Below, piece by piece: positions 1 through 11,448 of a DNA stretch of 64,000 bases. This stretch comes from Clitoria ternatea (lineage: Eukaryota; Streptophyta; Magnoliopsida; Fabales; Fabaceae). Both the position numbers and the translations under genes were made by a program. The first letter of the stretch is position 1. Each line of letters starts with the position of its first letter. Below the pieces are notes generated by a model. That model did not search any database, was not told where the DNA came from, and saw only the letters and a list, made by a program, of their open reading frames with translations. The stretch spans positions 155,314,501-155,378,500 of the forward strand of contig CM075670.1 of NCBI GenBank assembly GCA_037962975.1. The letters run 5' to 3'.

Positions 1-3000
1 CTTTCATGTCATCTCCCATCTAAACACTATTATACATCCATCTTAAATCATCACACCATCCTTTCTAGCTTTCATGCATGCAACACAACTTTTAAACATT
101 ATACCTTCTCCTTGAATTTTTCCAACAGCAACATTTTTCTCTTTTCACCACCAAGTTCACGTTAATCCTCACCATCCATGCACCCATTTTTCTTCTCTTG
201 ATGAAGCATATAATGGAGTCCTAGGAGAAAGCACTTGAAGTCCTTGCCATTTTTTCTCTCATGAAGGGCGGAATTTTAGTGGTAAGGAGGGGTACCTTGC
301 TTAACTAGATCCATAAAATTATACATGCATGGTGAAGTATAAGTGTCCCTTAACACTTATACTTTGATATCTCCTTAAAGATCTTAGTTTATATGGTTTA
401 GATTTTGAAAAATCTTTATGAAAAATGTGGATCTTTAAAGAGATATCATGGCTGCATCATAGATTTAACTAATTCTTTAAAATTTGAAATTTTGATGATA
501 AGTTACTAACTTGGATTTTATTGTTGCAAATTTTTTTGGTTGTATCTATATGCATGTGATAAATTGTTTAATTATGTGTTGCTTGGCTTAATTGGTGACT
601 TGTGGTGTTAGTTATATTTTAGAAAATATGAGATCTTTAAAAGTGAATTTTATGATAAATAATGAACTAACATTGCTGTTGGAAAATTTTTAATAGTTAG
701 TAAACAACTTAAAAATTTTAGATCCTAACGTATAAACTTAAAAAAACAATTTTGTGGTTGGAATTTGATAACATAGCCTTATCTTTGAGATTTATGTGAT
801 AAAAATAATTTTTAATATAAAACTTTAATTCTGGAATTTTTATTTAAAATAAGAACAAGTGATTTTTTTGTTATAGTAATTAAATAATATGTTTATGACA
901 TTAAAAAAGTAAATTACAATAGTTTTAGAAAATATTTCTTGGTAAATATTTGTGATAATTGGTGCTGCTGTATTTTGATGTATTTGAATATTATTTGTGA
1001 TTATAAAAATGTTATGAATGTGGTAAATGATAAAAGAATAAAAAGGGACACGAGTTTAGGCGTGAACAAAATGTTGGAAACGGTATAAAATGTATTTTTA
1101 TGGGAAAATAGAGGAAATTGGTAAAACTATTTTGGAGGAATATTTTGTGGTATTTGAAGTGAATTTTGAGCGTAAGAAAAATACCTAAGGAAGAAAAATT
1201 GGTTGGAAGAAATTTTGACGTGTGATTTGTTAGAACGATAAATTTTGGCAATTAGTAACTTTTCGTGTAAGGACTATTTTCTGGACAGATTTCATTTTTA
1301 AATTTACTATATTTAATGGGTATTTTTAAAGTTAAACACTTTTTACTTTGGAATCACTCAAATTGAAACTTTTGAAATAAAATATGACAAGAATGAAGTT
1401 TTGATAAACGGTAAAAACTAACTACTTTATATCCTTAATTTAGAAAAAGAGAATTTATTTTATTTCCAATATAGGACTAGGGGAAATGTTTTGTAATGAT
1501 AAAATGCTTTACCCAAGGCTTTATAAAAATTTTTAGAAAGTCGAAACCAATTTAGATCGTTCGCCGTAAGTCAATACGGTAAAACGGCATTGGTAAAGAA
1601 TTGAAAAATCATCAGAAAAATATTTTTGTCCTTATTTTTATCTTAAAATATATATCTAACATTTAGATCATACCTTTGAATAAAGAACAAAATAAGTTAG
1701 AGAATCTTACTCTTTAAGAAATCAATGAACTATACTTAAATATCTTTTAGAATTGAAAAATATGTTTTGTCCTTACTTTTCTCTTAAAAGGGATATTAAA
1801 TTTTAAGTTCATATTTTTTTAACAAAGAAACCAAATGATTTAAAGAAATTGTGTTCTTTAAAAAGTTTATTAAATGTATTATATTTAAATATCTTCATAG
1901 ATTTATAAATAGATTGAATCTTTTAATACAAGAAGGTTTTCTTATAAGTCTTGTTTAGAGAATGTTCTTGATACTTTTAGTAAAATGGTTTGAGTAAAAA
2001 TTAGACTTTGGTTCCTTATATCAACTATGTGAAAAGACTTTACTATTAGATTCTTTGAACCCTTTAAGGATAAATACACCAAACGAGTAAAGTTCCGTCT
2101 AGAACTCGAGGCACCCTAATAATGGAGACAAACACATGGCATTTTGCATTCGAAGTTGAGGAGGGTTGTTGGACTAATCCCCTAGTGCATACACTGATAG
2201 GTATACTGAAGAATCTGCCAGCGCTTCAATACCTGAGGGTAGTCTAGGGAGTATAACTGGAGGCGGGAATTCCAAGTGGCATCGGATTTGCGCCTGTCAC
2301 CGGCAGCCCGTAGCAAACTCTGGTTTACTTTGACAAGAGGCGGGATTTTCTATGACCGTGGAGTGCCCGTTATGTGGTAATATGTGATTGGCCATTTTGA
2401 TGTTGGGACTATGAGTCCTTACCTATTTATGAAAACAAGAACGAGGAAAGCTCTGGTCGCTCTAGTTGGGCAGAGGAGATAATGATGGCAGATTGAGTAC
2501 ATGATTGTTGAGATTGATGAGTGGAAGTTGGGCCCCATTGTATATTGGTATTGAATTATGATTTATAATAATTGAATTTGACACATGCATAATAGGCCAT
2601 CATTATATGACTAACCCTTTAATTATGTTGATATTTGTGTAAGTGAAGCTTTATATGTTTATTCTAAGGTATGCTATATGTGATTCTCTCTGTAGTTTAA
2701 AATATTAAGCCACCCTTGTATGTATACTCTATGGATTAAGAGCTTTATACTCACCCCTTCTGCTGTTGTGCATTGTTTCTCCTTTCTTGTGATCATCCGT
2801 TGAAGGACAAGGTGAACGTGGGCAGAATTTGGACTACTTGTAGTAGAGGACACTAGTTGGAAGCGGCGACTGTGTATATTTCTGTTAGTGTCAAGATCAT
2901 CGTAGATCTTGATGTTTTATTTATGTATTATTTTGTAGTAGTTGTTAGGAGCCTGTGAGCTTCGTACTCTTTTAAGTACACTTATGTTTAAAAGAATCGA

Positions 3001-3133
3001 TCTATATAATGTATTTATTTTAAAATCATATGTTGATGATCACCAAAAAAAAATACTCCTATTTTTTGTGACTCCTTAATTAAGTAGGACATTCTAGTGC
3101 GGGAATTTGTCCTAGTTAATCGAGGGTGTCACA
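1..3133 (+). repeat. Element D 5' LTR, cut by the window edge
   Basis: This AT-rich stretch ends at gagggtgtcaca, directly before a primer-binding-like site and a decayed gag-pol. Its last kilobase matches the ends of two other LTR copies (25165-29896 and 32724-38388), including a GC-rich block at 2160-2480 and the terminal ccgaggg segment. The left end lies outside the window. No credible protein is encoded: open frames here are short and not conserved between the copies. The LTR family is about 5.5 kb long, judged from the complete copies, so roughly 2.4 kb of this one is missing to the left. Confidence 0.85.
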
Positions 3134-3137
3134 TTGG

Positions 3138-3149
3138 TGGTATCCAAGC
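3138..3149 (+). other. Degenerate primer-binding site of element D
   Basis: The sequence tggtatccaagc starts four bases after the LTR end. It matches the initiator-Met tRNA primer site tggtatcagagc, seen intact in elements A and B, except at two positions. Position and similarity support the call. The mismatches fit the general decay of D. Confidence 0.7.
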
Positions 3150-3310
3150 ATGGTCGATTCTTTAAGCTTGGGGTGTGGACCGCCAAGGTTCCCTCGTACT
3201 CAAGGGTTGTTCGCGAGACGTTAATACTCGCATAGTAGAAATTGATTACTTGTTTGTATGTGTGGAGCCTCCCAAAGCGGGAAGACTCATAGATTTTTTA
3301 TTTAAGTTAC

Positions 3311-3331
3311 CTCTTTCCTTCAGTCATCGTG
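3311..3331 (+). promoter_or_regulatory. Candidate 3' splice site just before gag of D
   Basis: A pyrimidine-rich run ctctttccttcag ends at 3323, six bases before the GTG (3329-3331) that replaces the gag ATG. The GTG assignment rests on the following codons, which read Ala-His-Gln as at the start of element A's gag. Elements A and B have an equivalent ttTCAG four to nine bases before their gag ATG. This would be the acceptor of a leader intron whose donor lies in the 5' LTR. It is inference from consensus only. Confidence 0.45.
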
Positions 3332-4036
3332 GCACATCAAAATAATGCAACATTGAACGCTCTGCTGGATAGGAGGGTAGAAGCTTGGGAACGTTAAGAG
3401 ATTGATGCTCCCCAAATTCCACCAAGGCACGACCGAGAGGACCCATTAACTTCCAAGAGAACAACCCTACATAACTTGGGGGAGGATTACGCCAGGACAT
3501 CCGTCAGGTGATATGCTATCAACAAATTACTCAATGTACCACTATAGTAGATCGCTGTTGTACCTGCAAGCATATATCTATGTAGAAATCAAAAGGGACT
3601 TCAAGTTATGGGGTGAAAAGACGTATATCTAACAAGCGAACTCAGAAAGACTTCAGATCTGTTCAGCCCTATCCCCGACCAAACTTCAGTAAACCTAATG
3701 GATTCACTAGGACCCAGGGTGACAAATCACCTATGAGGTGCTATGAGTGTGGAGGACCCTACCTTTTGAAGTACTGCCATAAGAGGAACTTGACTTGCTA
3801 TAGCTGTGGGAAGACCGGGCACAAGAGTATCGTCTATCCCGAGAAAAACCTGAATTTCCTGAAAAGAGAAGTTACAGGTCAAATAGGACGTTCTGCAGGT
3901 CGTGGAAATGGAGGGCCCGCTGCTAGTGCATCAGTCAATAATCCCAGAGTGGCAAATCTGAATCGTCAAAGTGGTGGTAATGCCTAACAAGGACCGAGGA
4001 ATGCTGCAGCAGGTAGGGATGGAGGCAACGTTGGAG
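3329..4036 (+). pseudogene. gag remnant of element D
   Basis: This is the capsid/nucleocapsid part of a Ty3/gypsy polyprotein. The start codon is GTG instead of ATG and the frame is broken several times. The clearest piece is 3613-3987, a basic stretch with two zinc knuckles. The first (CYEC...C, from about 3751) lacks the usual His spacing. The second (CYSCGKTGHK, from about 3799) has its last Cys replaced by Tyr. Zinc knuckles of this type bind genomic RNA during packaging. A stop ends the frame at 3985-3987. Low similarity to gag of A and B, plus the different LTR, make D a separate family. Confidence 0.85.
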
Positions 4037-4486
4037 TCCTCGCCATGAATGGAGGAATAGTCGTACAAGAAAATAACTTGGTGCAAGGTGCATACTTTCT
4101 GGGTAGAATGCTTCTAAATATGTTATATGATTCTAAAGCCACTCATCCGTTCATATTTGGGAACTATGATAAACATCTAAACTTACCTTTGACTCACCTA
4201 TCTAGAAAAATGATTATTGTTATTGATACTAGTGTCGCTATTTGTTCTTTTGTTGTATGTAAAAAAATACCCTATCACCATTGATGAGAGGTCCTACCAT
4301 GTGGACCTAATCTGTTTACCGTTGATTAATCTGGATATTACTTTGAGAATAGATTGGCCTGTTGCCGATCTTATTCTGATTAACTATCACCGTAAGTCCA
4401 TATCCCATGGAATACTGTTACCTAAGTACTTTCAGCTTAGGGAATTCGAGTCTATTGATGTTACTCAGGAGATAACTCCGTTCTAA
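4037..4486 (+). pseudogene. Aspartic protease remnant of element D
   Basis: This retropepsin-like region would process the polyprotein in an active element. The catalytic motif reads DSKATHPFI where A has DSGATHSFI, so the Gly after the catalytic Asp-Ser is lost. The reading frame shifts near an A-run at 4261-4267, and the second half of the domain continues in another frame to 4486, with a DITLRIDWP segment corresponding to the DIVLGIDWL helix of A. Both defects indicate an inactive product. Confidence 0.8.
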
Positions 4487-4589
4487 TCAGGAGCACGAGT
4501 GTCTATGATCCTTTCCAACGTCTAGTGTGAGAAGAAGTTATAGCCTAATCAGCTTTCGGTTATTCGAGAGATTCCCAGAGTTTTCCCAG

Positions 4590-6115
4590 AATAAATACCA
4601 GGAATACCTCCCGAGAAAGAGATCTAGTTTAGTATCAATATTCTACCCGGTACTGGGTCAATATCCATCGCTCCATACCAAATATCACTAAATAAATTAG
4701 AGGAAATCAAGAAGAAGATCAAAGAACTTTTGGAGAAAGGAATGATTCAACCCAGCATCTCACCATGGAAAGCTCCAGTGTTGTTAGTAGAGAAGAAGGA
4801 CGACAGTATACATCTACGTATGGACTACCATTAGATGAATAAGGTCACGATCAAGAATCGGTATCCTCTTCCACACATTGATGATTGGATGGATCAGCTA
4901 CAAGGAGCAGTCATTTTCTTTAAGATTAATTTGAGGTCAGGCTACCATCAGATTCGAGTAAAGAAGGAAGACATTCCTAAAACGACATTTCAGACTCGTT
5001 ACGGTCACTACAAGTATCTTGTCATGCCTTTTGGAGTCATAACCGCACCTGCTGTTTTGATGGACTATATGAATCATATCTTCCACCCGTATCTTGGCAA
5101 ATTTATGGTCGTATGCATCGATAATATTTTGGTATACTCCAAGAGTGATGAAGAGCATGAAGAACACCTTAGGACTGTTCTGAATACGTTACGTGCAAGG
5201 AAATTGTACGTGAAGTTATCCAAGTGTGAGTTCTGGATGAGAGAGGTGCAATTTTGGCGTTATATTATTTCAACAGAAGGTATCGCAGTAGATTCTGCTA
5301 AGATTAAGGTAGTGCTATAGTGGGAAAGGCCGAAGAGCGTAACAGAAATCTATAGTTTCTTGGGTCTCACCGGCTATTATCACAGGTTTATTGAGAACTT
5401 TTCTCGGATAGCTTCCCCTTTGACCAAATTAACTTGCAAGGATGACAAGTGTGAAAGTAGTTTCTAAGAGCTTTGAAAGAAGCTGACTAGCACGCCAGTT
5501 CTGATTTTGCCCGATCCTGCTAAATCATATAAAGTATATTGTGATGCGCCAGGGCAAGGATTGGGATGTGTGCTAATGCAAGAAAAGAAAGTGGTGGCAT
5601 ACGTATCTCGTCAGTTGAGACCCCATGAAGTAAATTATCCAAAGCATGACTTGGAGTTAGTCGCGGTTATTTTTGCCTTGAAAATCTAGAGGCACTACCT
5701 GTATGGGACTAAGTTCGAGGTTTTCAGCGAGTATAAAAGTTTGAAATATCTCTTCGATCAGAAGGAGCTGAACATGAGACAACAACGATGGATGGAGTTC
5801 ATTAAAGATTATGACTTCGAGCTTCACTATTATCCGGGAAAGGCGAACGTAGTAGCCGATGCGCTCAACAGGAAAGTATTGCATTTGTCTTACATGAAGA
5901 CTAAGAAGCTTGAGCTAGTGAAGCAGTTCCACGATTTAGATCTCGCCGTGTCACCCAAAACAGGAAGTCTGACGGTTGGAATGCTGGAAGTCTCTAATGA
6001 GTTTTTAGATCAAGTTAAGGAAGCCCAGTTGACAGATGAGACTCTACTGAAGCAACTCAAGAAGGAAAAACCTGGGAAATTTGTGCGAGATAGGCAAGGA
6101 GTAATCAGGTATCAT
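4590..6115 (+). pseudogene. Reverse transcriptase-RNase H remnant of element D
   Basis: Palm and finger motifs of Ty3/gypsy reverse transcriptase are readable in one frame: YPLPHIDD, a LRSGYHQIRV stretch and VMPFGV. The active-site pair FIDD is CIDN here, because codon 5123-5125 is AAT (Asn), so polymerase activity would be lost. In-frame stops occur at 4832-4834, 5318-5320 and 5687-5689; the last is TAG where A has TGG. RNase H follows from about 5500, with YCDAPGQGLG in place of YCDASGLGLG and the motif VVADALNRK near 5850. The order RT, RNase H, integrase is that of Ty3/gypsy. Confidence 0.9.
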
Positions 6116-7428
6116 GGAAGGTTATGTGTACCTAAAAATATTGATTTGAGATGGTCCATCCTTGAGGAAGTTCATAAAAGTAAGTATATTGTGCACCCCA
6201 GAGCGACAAACATGTACCAAGACTTGAGGAAAGTGTTCTGGTGGCAGGGAATGAAGAAGGATATTACTGACTATGTCAGTAAATACTTGACTTATCAAAA
6301 GATAAAGGTAGAACAATAGCGACATATAGGACTCTTCAACCTTTGGAGATTCCTAAATGGAAGTGGGACGAGATGGCCATGGATTTTGTATCTATGTTTC
6401 CAAGAACTCCAACCGAATGTGATGCAATTTGGGTAGTCGTGGATTGACTTACGAAGTCAACACACTTTATTCCGGTTAACATGAAGTATTCTTTGGAGAA
6501 GCTCACACAGATCTACATTAGAGAGATAGTTAGACTGCATGGAGTACCGTCTGCCATTGTATCTGATCGAGATCCCCGTTTCACTTCATGTTTCTGGGAA
6601 AATTTATAGCAAGCATTGGGAACCTGGTTAAAGCTAAGTTCAGCATATCACCCTCAGACCGATGGTCAGACGGAATATACCATTAGGACTCTTGAGGATC
6701 TCCTAAGGATGTGTATGCTTAAGCATAGTGGAAGTTGGCAAGAATGTCTACCGCTTGTGGAATTCACCTACAATAACAGTTATCACACTAGCATCGGACT
6801 GGCACCATATGAAGCTCTATATGGAAGAAAGTGTCGCACGCCTTTGTGTTGGTTCGAGACAGGAGAAAAGGTTGTAATTGGACCAGAGGTCATCCAAAAG
6901 ACCACAGAGCAAATTAAGGAAATTCAAGCAATGATGAAGACTTCTCAAGACTGTCAGAGAAGCTACTACGATAAGCATCAAAAACCTCTCGAGTTTAAGG
7001 AAAGGAGATCATATTTTTCTGTGAGTTACTCCAGTGATAGGAGTAGGAAGAGCTCTAAAGACAAAGAAGTTAAGTCCCAAGTATGTATAACCATATTAAA
7101 TTCTTGAAAGAATTGGGCCGAGTGCTTATCGCATCGCCTACCTCCTGACTTGTCCAACCTTCATAACGTCTTCCATGTTTCTCAACTCTGAAAATATGTA
7201 CCACATTCTGATCATATCCTAAAACCTGATCAGCTTGATCCTAAAGAAAACATTACCTATAAGGTTGTACAAGTAAAGATTGCAGATAGTCGTCTGAAGC
7301 AACTAAGAGAGAAGGATGTATTTTTAGTAAAGGTCATCTGGAGTTAGACCAACGAAGGAGATGCTATGTGGGAGCTTGAGGAAAAGACACAAACTCTTTA
7401 TCCTCATTATTTAGCTAGCACTAGGTGA
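6116..7428 (+). pseudogene. Integrase and C-terminal chromodomain-like remnant of element D
   Basis: The zinc-binding HHCC region begins near 6190, but its first Cys is changed (YLTYQK where A has CITCQK). A frameshift lies around 6320-6333. The catalytic core is recognisable from IVSDRDPRF (near 6560) to HPQTDGQTE (near 6650), then YNNSYHTS and PYEALYGRK. The Trp/Arg-rich end at about 7320-7428 (MWELEE...LYPHY) resembles the degenerate chromodomain of Tekay/Del elements, which steers integration to heterochromatin. The proposed stop is TGA at 7426-7428, 35 bases before the 3' LTR. Confidence 0.85.
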
Positions 7429-7463
7429 AATTTTAGGATGAAATTTCTAAAAGGAGTGGAAAA

Positions 7464-8256
7464 TGTAATAGCCCTCGTTTGTGTGTTAGGTCCTCGGGAC
7501 CAGTTATCTATATTTTGTGATAATTTTTATGTGTACTAATGAATGGGCTATGACCGACTTGTTTATTTGTTTTGTTTTAAAGAGATTTTGTGAGTATGAG
7601 GTAGAGGTTCTGATTTTAATTATGTGACTAATAAAAATAATTAGGAAAATAATAATGTGTCTAATAACATTAATAATAACAAAAACTTATAAAATAAGAC
7701 ATCGGATGATTTAATATAAATATTTAAGTAATTATTTTAAATTATAAAACTGTGTAACTCCCTGGTTTAAGCCTAGAAATAATCCATGGGATTTGAGTAA
7801 ATTATTTCTATCCCAAAATGTCCCTCATATCATTCCTAACAACTTTTGTGAAAACCCAATTCTAAACAACCAAGCTTAAAAACGTTGATTTTAAGTTACT
7901 ATGGTAAGCCAAAATGCACACTAGGTTCAGTATTTTCCATATATCTCTTATATGACCATTAAATTGAATGAGGCCTTCACCAAATTTTTGTTAACTCAAT
8001 TTTGCATAACTTTTATGGAGGACTCAAAGCCAAAATCGTAACCTATTCGGCCTAGAATATTAATCTTGACAGGGACAAAAATCCCGTCACAGCCCTGCAC
8101 CCTTCTAGTATTTGGCCATATCTCACTCAATTTGTGATGGATTGTTTTATGATTTATATGGATTTAAAGAAAACAAAAAGTTATACAACCTTTATGTTTA
8201 GGCCATTTTCGAATTCAGCCTAGAAAGGCCCCAAAAAGCCTTCATAAGATAACGTC
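7464..8256 (+). repeat. Element D 3' LTR, first part
   Basis: It starts TGTAATAGCCC directly after the purine-rich tract aaaaggagtggaaaa (7449-7463), which is the expected polypurine tract. From about 7900 it aligns by eye with 34130-34480 of the E LTR, including the shared run aaaaagttatacaa. It is cut at 8256 by element B, whose target duplication acgtc is 8252-8256, and resumes at 25165. Joined, the LTR is about 5.5 kb. Confidence 0.9.
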
Positions 8257-11120
8257 TGTAATATCCCGATTATTTAATTAATGGCAAGATTAATATTAAA
8301 TGCTAATTAAGAATTAATTTAAAATAAAAGAAAACTTGATGTTGATGGAAGTGATGGGATATGACATATGATTGGATGGTGGCTGCCATTTCACGTTCTC
8401 CCACCCGCTCTCCTCATTTCCTTGAGTACATCTTCAGAAGCTCTCAACCACCTTTCCATTCTCTCAAAAATCCCCTCGAGACTCTTCCTCTTCCTCTACA
8501 ATTCTTCTTCTTCTTCTTCTTCTTCTTCTTCTTTGTTCTTCTTCTTTTTCATCAGTTTACGACTGTAGTGTTGTGGAGGACTCGAAGTTCCCCACTGTTG
8601 GCAAGGAGCGATCGTTCAAAGAAGGAGCAGCTCCCAGTTGCTCCAACTGTGTGTGGTGTTGGTCTGAATCTGAAAGTTGTTGAGCGAGAAAGACTGAGGG
8701 AACGAGCAGAGCACAAGTCAACACTGAAAATCGAGGAGCTTCTTGCACCTTTCCAGTATGTAGAGGGCGCTTTACATCTCAAATGCATAGTTATGGACGG
8801 ATTCCGGGTAAAAGTACTACATTTTGTGTTTATGGTTGTGAATATGTGGATTGTGTGAATCATAAGATGATAACTTTCAAATACCGGGTGTGTGTGTGCG
8901 TTAGCTGAGTCGCGTAAGGTTATATCCTTCTCCGTCCATGAGATGTGTGTTAGTAAACATGTGAATGTATGAAAATGTACTGGATCTGTGTTGGCCGAGT
9001 GCATGCGTTAAGAGTTTATTATGCTGAGTCCCGTGTGTAGTTTAACACTTAACAGCATGTGGTATATGTTATTGATATTGCTAATACCGAGTGTATATTA
9101 TGGGACTGTTGGTTGATTCCTGTGTAGATTTTTATATTAGAAAGCATGAAACCGTGTTGTTGTGAATAATGGTATGAATACTGAGTACTGGTACTAAGAA
9201 GCCGAGGGTAAATCCCTAATTGATATCTTATGATTATATGTATGTAAATACTGGGATGAATCTGATGGGATTTCAAAATGAATACATGAGATGCATATGT
9301 TATGTGGTTTTACCGATTGAAATGCTACTGTTGTGCTAATGAATATGTATGGAAAAATAATAAAAGACCTTGGGTTGGACTCAAGGCAAGCTTATCGAGT
9401 TGGACTCGGGGCTGCCCGTAACACTCCCGTTGTCGCTTGGAGCGATTGTGTTACGTGTGAGGGCAAACGGTTTGGTACCAGTAAAACGGCTGGATCAGCT
9501 TGGAGCTGGGAAAAAGGCTTGGAGCCTATGTTGCAACATAAAAATTAATAAAAAATTGATCGGATCAGACTGAAATTAATGTGTGCACACTTATACTGTT
9601 GACGAGCTCAATGTGGTTATATGCGTATGTATGGCGAATATCAATATGAGCAATATGGCTGTGTATTACTGATTAATATGGTTGTGTGTGTTATTTGAAT
9701 AAATTCTAATTGAATGATACTGTGTGTGGATATATCAAATGACAGTGCATGTGATTGATTGATTGAGAGATAATGTTGTGTAGTGGAAAGCTAGAGGGTT
9801 TTCCGAGTCATTACTGCCATTTTATATGTAAAAGCTCACCCCTATTATGGCCATATTTCAGTGGATGTTGCTCGGAATGAGGAATGATGGGAGAGCACCA
9901 ATTTTTGGGAAATGCATTGTACAGTGGAAGTGTACATGTATATATATATATATTGTATAGATATATATATATATATATATATTGTATAGATGGTTTTTGT
10001 ATAGCCTTGGCTGGCTCTTAGTTTAACGTTCTGTTTTTAATGTGTAGGATTTGAACTCTCTCGGTATTGAGAGTAAAACTAAACATATTTCAATATATAT
10101 ATAATGCTATGTGTTTTATCTTGTGCAGTGGGTAACGATGTGGGTGAATGTCTAAGTTGTGTACATCTATTTTTTTTATTAAACGAATAATGCTTGTGTG
10201 ATTCCGAGTAAGGGAGAGCTAAGGTAAATCCGAGTGAGGTGAGATAAGAGACCCTCTTCTGAATGAAGAAGGGTTGGGCTAATTTCGAGTGAGTTATGCT
10301 CATTAAAGGTCTATTTCCCTAGGAGGATCAATCGAAGGGCGTTATGTGAGAAATCCCTTTAGTAAGCCTATTTCGTGTGGATAAGGCCATGATATCCCGA
10401 GTGAGTGAAGTCATGTAATTCCGAGCGGGAATTGACTTAAAAACTTCCTGAGTAAGAACTTATTAGAATTTCCCGAGTGAAGAGAAACTAGAGAATTCTG
10501 AGCGAACGAAGCTATAAAATCCTTAAGCGAGACTTGACCGTGTAGAGTTCTCAACGTAAGAGAGATCAAATATGCTGAGTGAAAAATATGTGGAACATTT
10601 CCGAGTGATACGAGACTATGGAAAATATTCCGAGAAAGGAAAACTTATAGATTCCGAGTGTAATGGCCGAGGGAATAATTCCCGAGTGAACTTAGGTTCC
10701 GATTCCGAGTGATAAGGTTACCGAGTGAACTTAGGCTCAGATTCTGAGTGATAAGGTTACCGAGTGAACTTAGGTTCAGATTCTGAGTGATAAGGTTACC
10801 GAGTGAACTTAGGCTCCGATTCCGAGTGATGAGGATACCGACTGGACTTGAGTTTGGATTCTGAGTGGTCAAATTATCTGACTGCCTTGTTCGCTTGGGC
10901 GAATAAGGTTTCGCTCCAGCGATCATGATTCGCTTAGGCACTTTCTTCCGCTGGCTATTATTTAATCGATATTGGGCCTTGCCAACGTGGGGGCATCCTG
11001 ACCCGGTTATTCCTTCCTTTGGTCGGATTCCTGTTCTGATTTCCCCTGTTAGCCGTTCGGAATTTTTGGGAAAATTTTTCCCTTGTCTCGGATTTTATTT
11101 AATTTAGCTAGGATGTTTCA
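8257..11120 (+). repeat. Element B 5' LTR (2864 bp)
   Basis: It runs from TGTAATATCCCG to GGATGTTTCA. It includes a CTT/TTC microsatellite (about 8509-8535), a GC-richer block (9370-9560), a conserved box aaaagctcacccct (near 9830), TA microsatellites (about 9941-9990), and the CCGAGTG array with 39-bp tandem repeats (10203-10890). Open frames inside it, for example 8361-8858, recur in the 3' LTR and are LTR sequence rather than genes. The splice-donor-like aggtaggg of the family is changed to atgtagagg at about 8759. Confidence 0.95.
10203..10890 (+). repeat. CCGAGTG motif array with 39-bp tandem repeats, B 5' LTR
   Basis: The motif ccgagtg and one-base variants recur every 20-60 bases for almost 700 bases. 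From 10684 to about 10840 the array becomes a regular tandem repeat: successive gagtgaactt copies lie at 10684, 10723, 10762 and 10801, a period of 39. It is followed at 10885-10945 by cgcttgggcg and cgcttaggc motifs. An apparent minus-strand protein across it has a 13-residue repeat, which is only the 39-bp period translated. Confidence 0.9.
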
Positions 11121-11123
11121 TTT

Positions 11124-11135
11124 TGGTATCAGAGC
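11124..11135 (+). other. Primer-binding site of element B
   Basis: The sequence tggtatcagagc lies three bases after the 5' LTR end. It is complementary to the 3' end of plant initiator-Met tRNA, the usual primer for this lineage. It is unchanged despite decay of the coding region. Confidence 0.93.
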
Positions 11136-11420
11136 GGACTTAAAAGGTCCAAGGCCAAGGTATGCTTACTCTTAGTAAGCGGTTGTGTGCATTATGACCA
11201 AGTGTCGTAATTATTTGCAACATCTGATGGATTTGATTCATGTTTAAGCACAATTTGAGTGGCCATGTGCCTATGAGGTGTTGTTTTGGGGGTAGAAGAT
11301 TGTTCCTACCCTGGTCCGATTAATTATATGATACTTAAGGATTGTATAATAATGTGTTATAATTGTTGAATGTTGGGTTGAAGTCCGATCTGTAGTGAGT
11401 AATTCTGTAAACTTATCCTT

Positions 11421-11448
11421 GAAAGGGGTGTTAATTTCAGGATAAGTC
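11421..11448 (+). promoter_or_regulatory. Candidate 3' splice site before gag of B
   Basis: The bases ttaatttcag (11431-11440) are followed by gataagtc and the gag ATG at 11449. The equivalent site in A is tcaatttcag followed by gataagga and ATG. The AG is conserved between two diverged elements at the same distance from gag, which fits an acceptor for a leader intron. The upstream pyrimidine tract is weak, so this stays a hypothesis. Confidence 0.4.

Noticed and set aside
8361..8858. A 165-codon plus-strand open frame with a Phe run
   Set aside because: It lies in the B 5' LTR leader, the Phe run is the CTT microsatellite read in frame, and the copy in the 3' LTR (from 16022) is shorter and differs by frame. 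No protein family is recognisable.
9941..9990. TA microsatellite as a feature of special interest
   Set aside because: Simple TA runs of differing length occur in both B LTRs and look like ordinary slippage.
10645..10941. Minus-strand frame with a repeated SSLGNLITQN pattern
   Set aside because: The 13-residue repeat is the 39-bp DNA repeat translated. It has no counterpart outside the LTR.
11124..11135. tRNA gene at the tggtatcagagc sequence
   Set aside because: Only the primer complement is present at the LTR junction. No tRNA body or cloverleaf follows.
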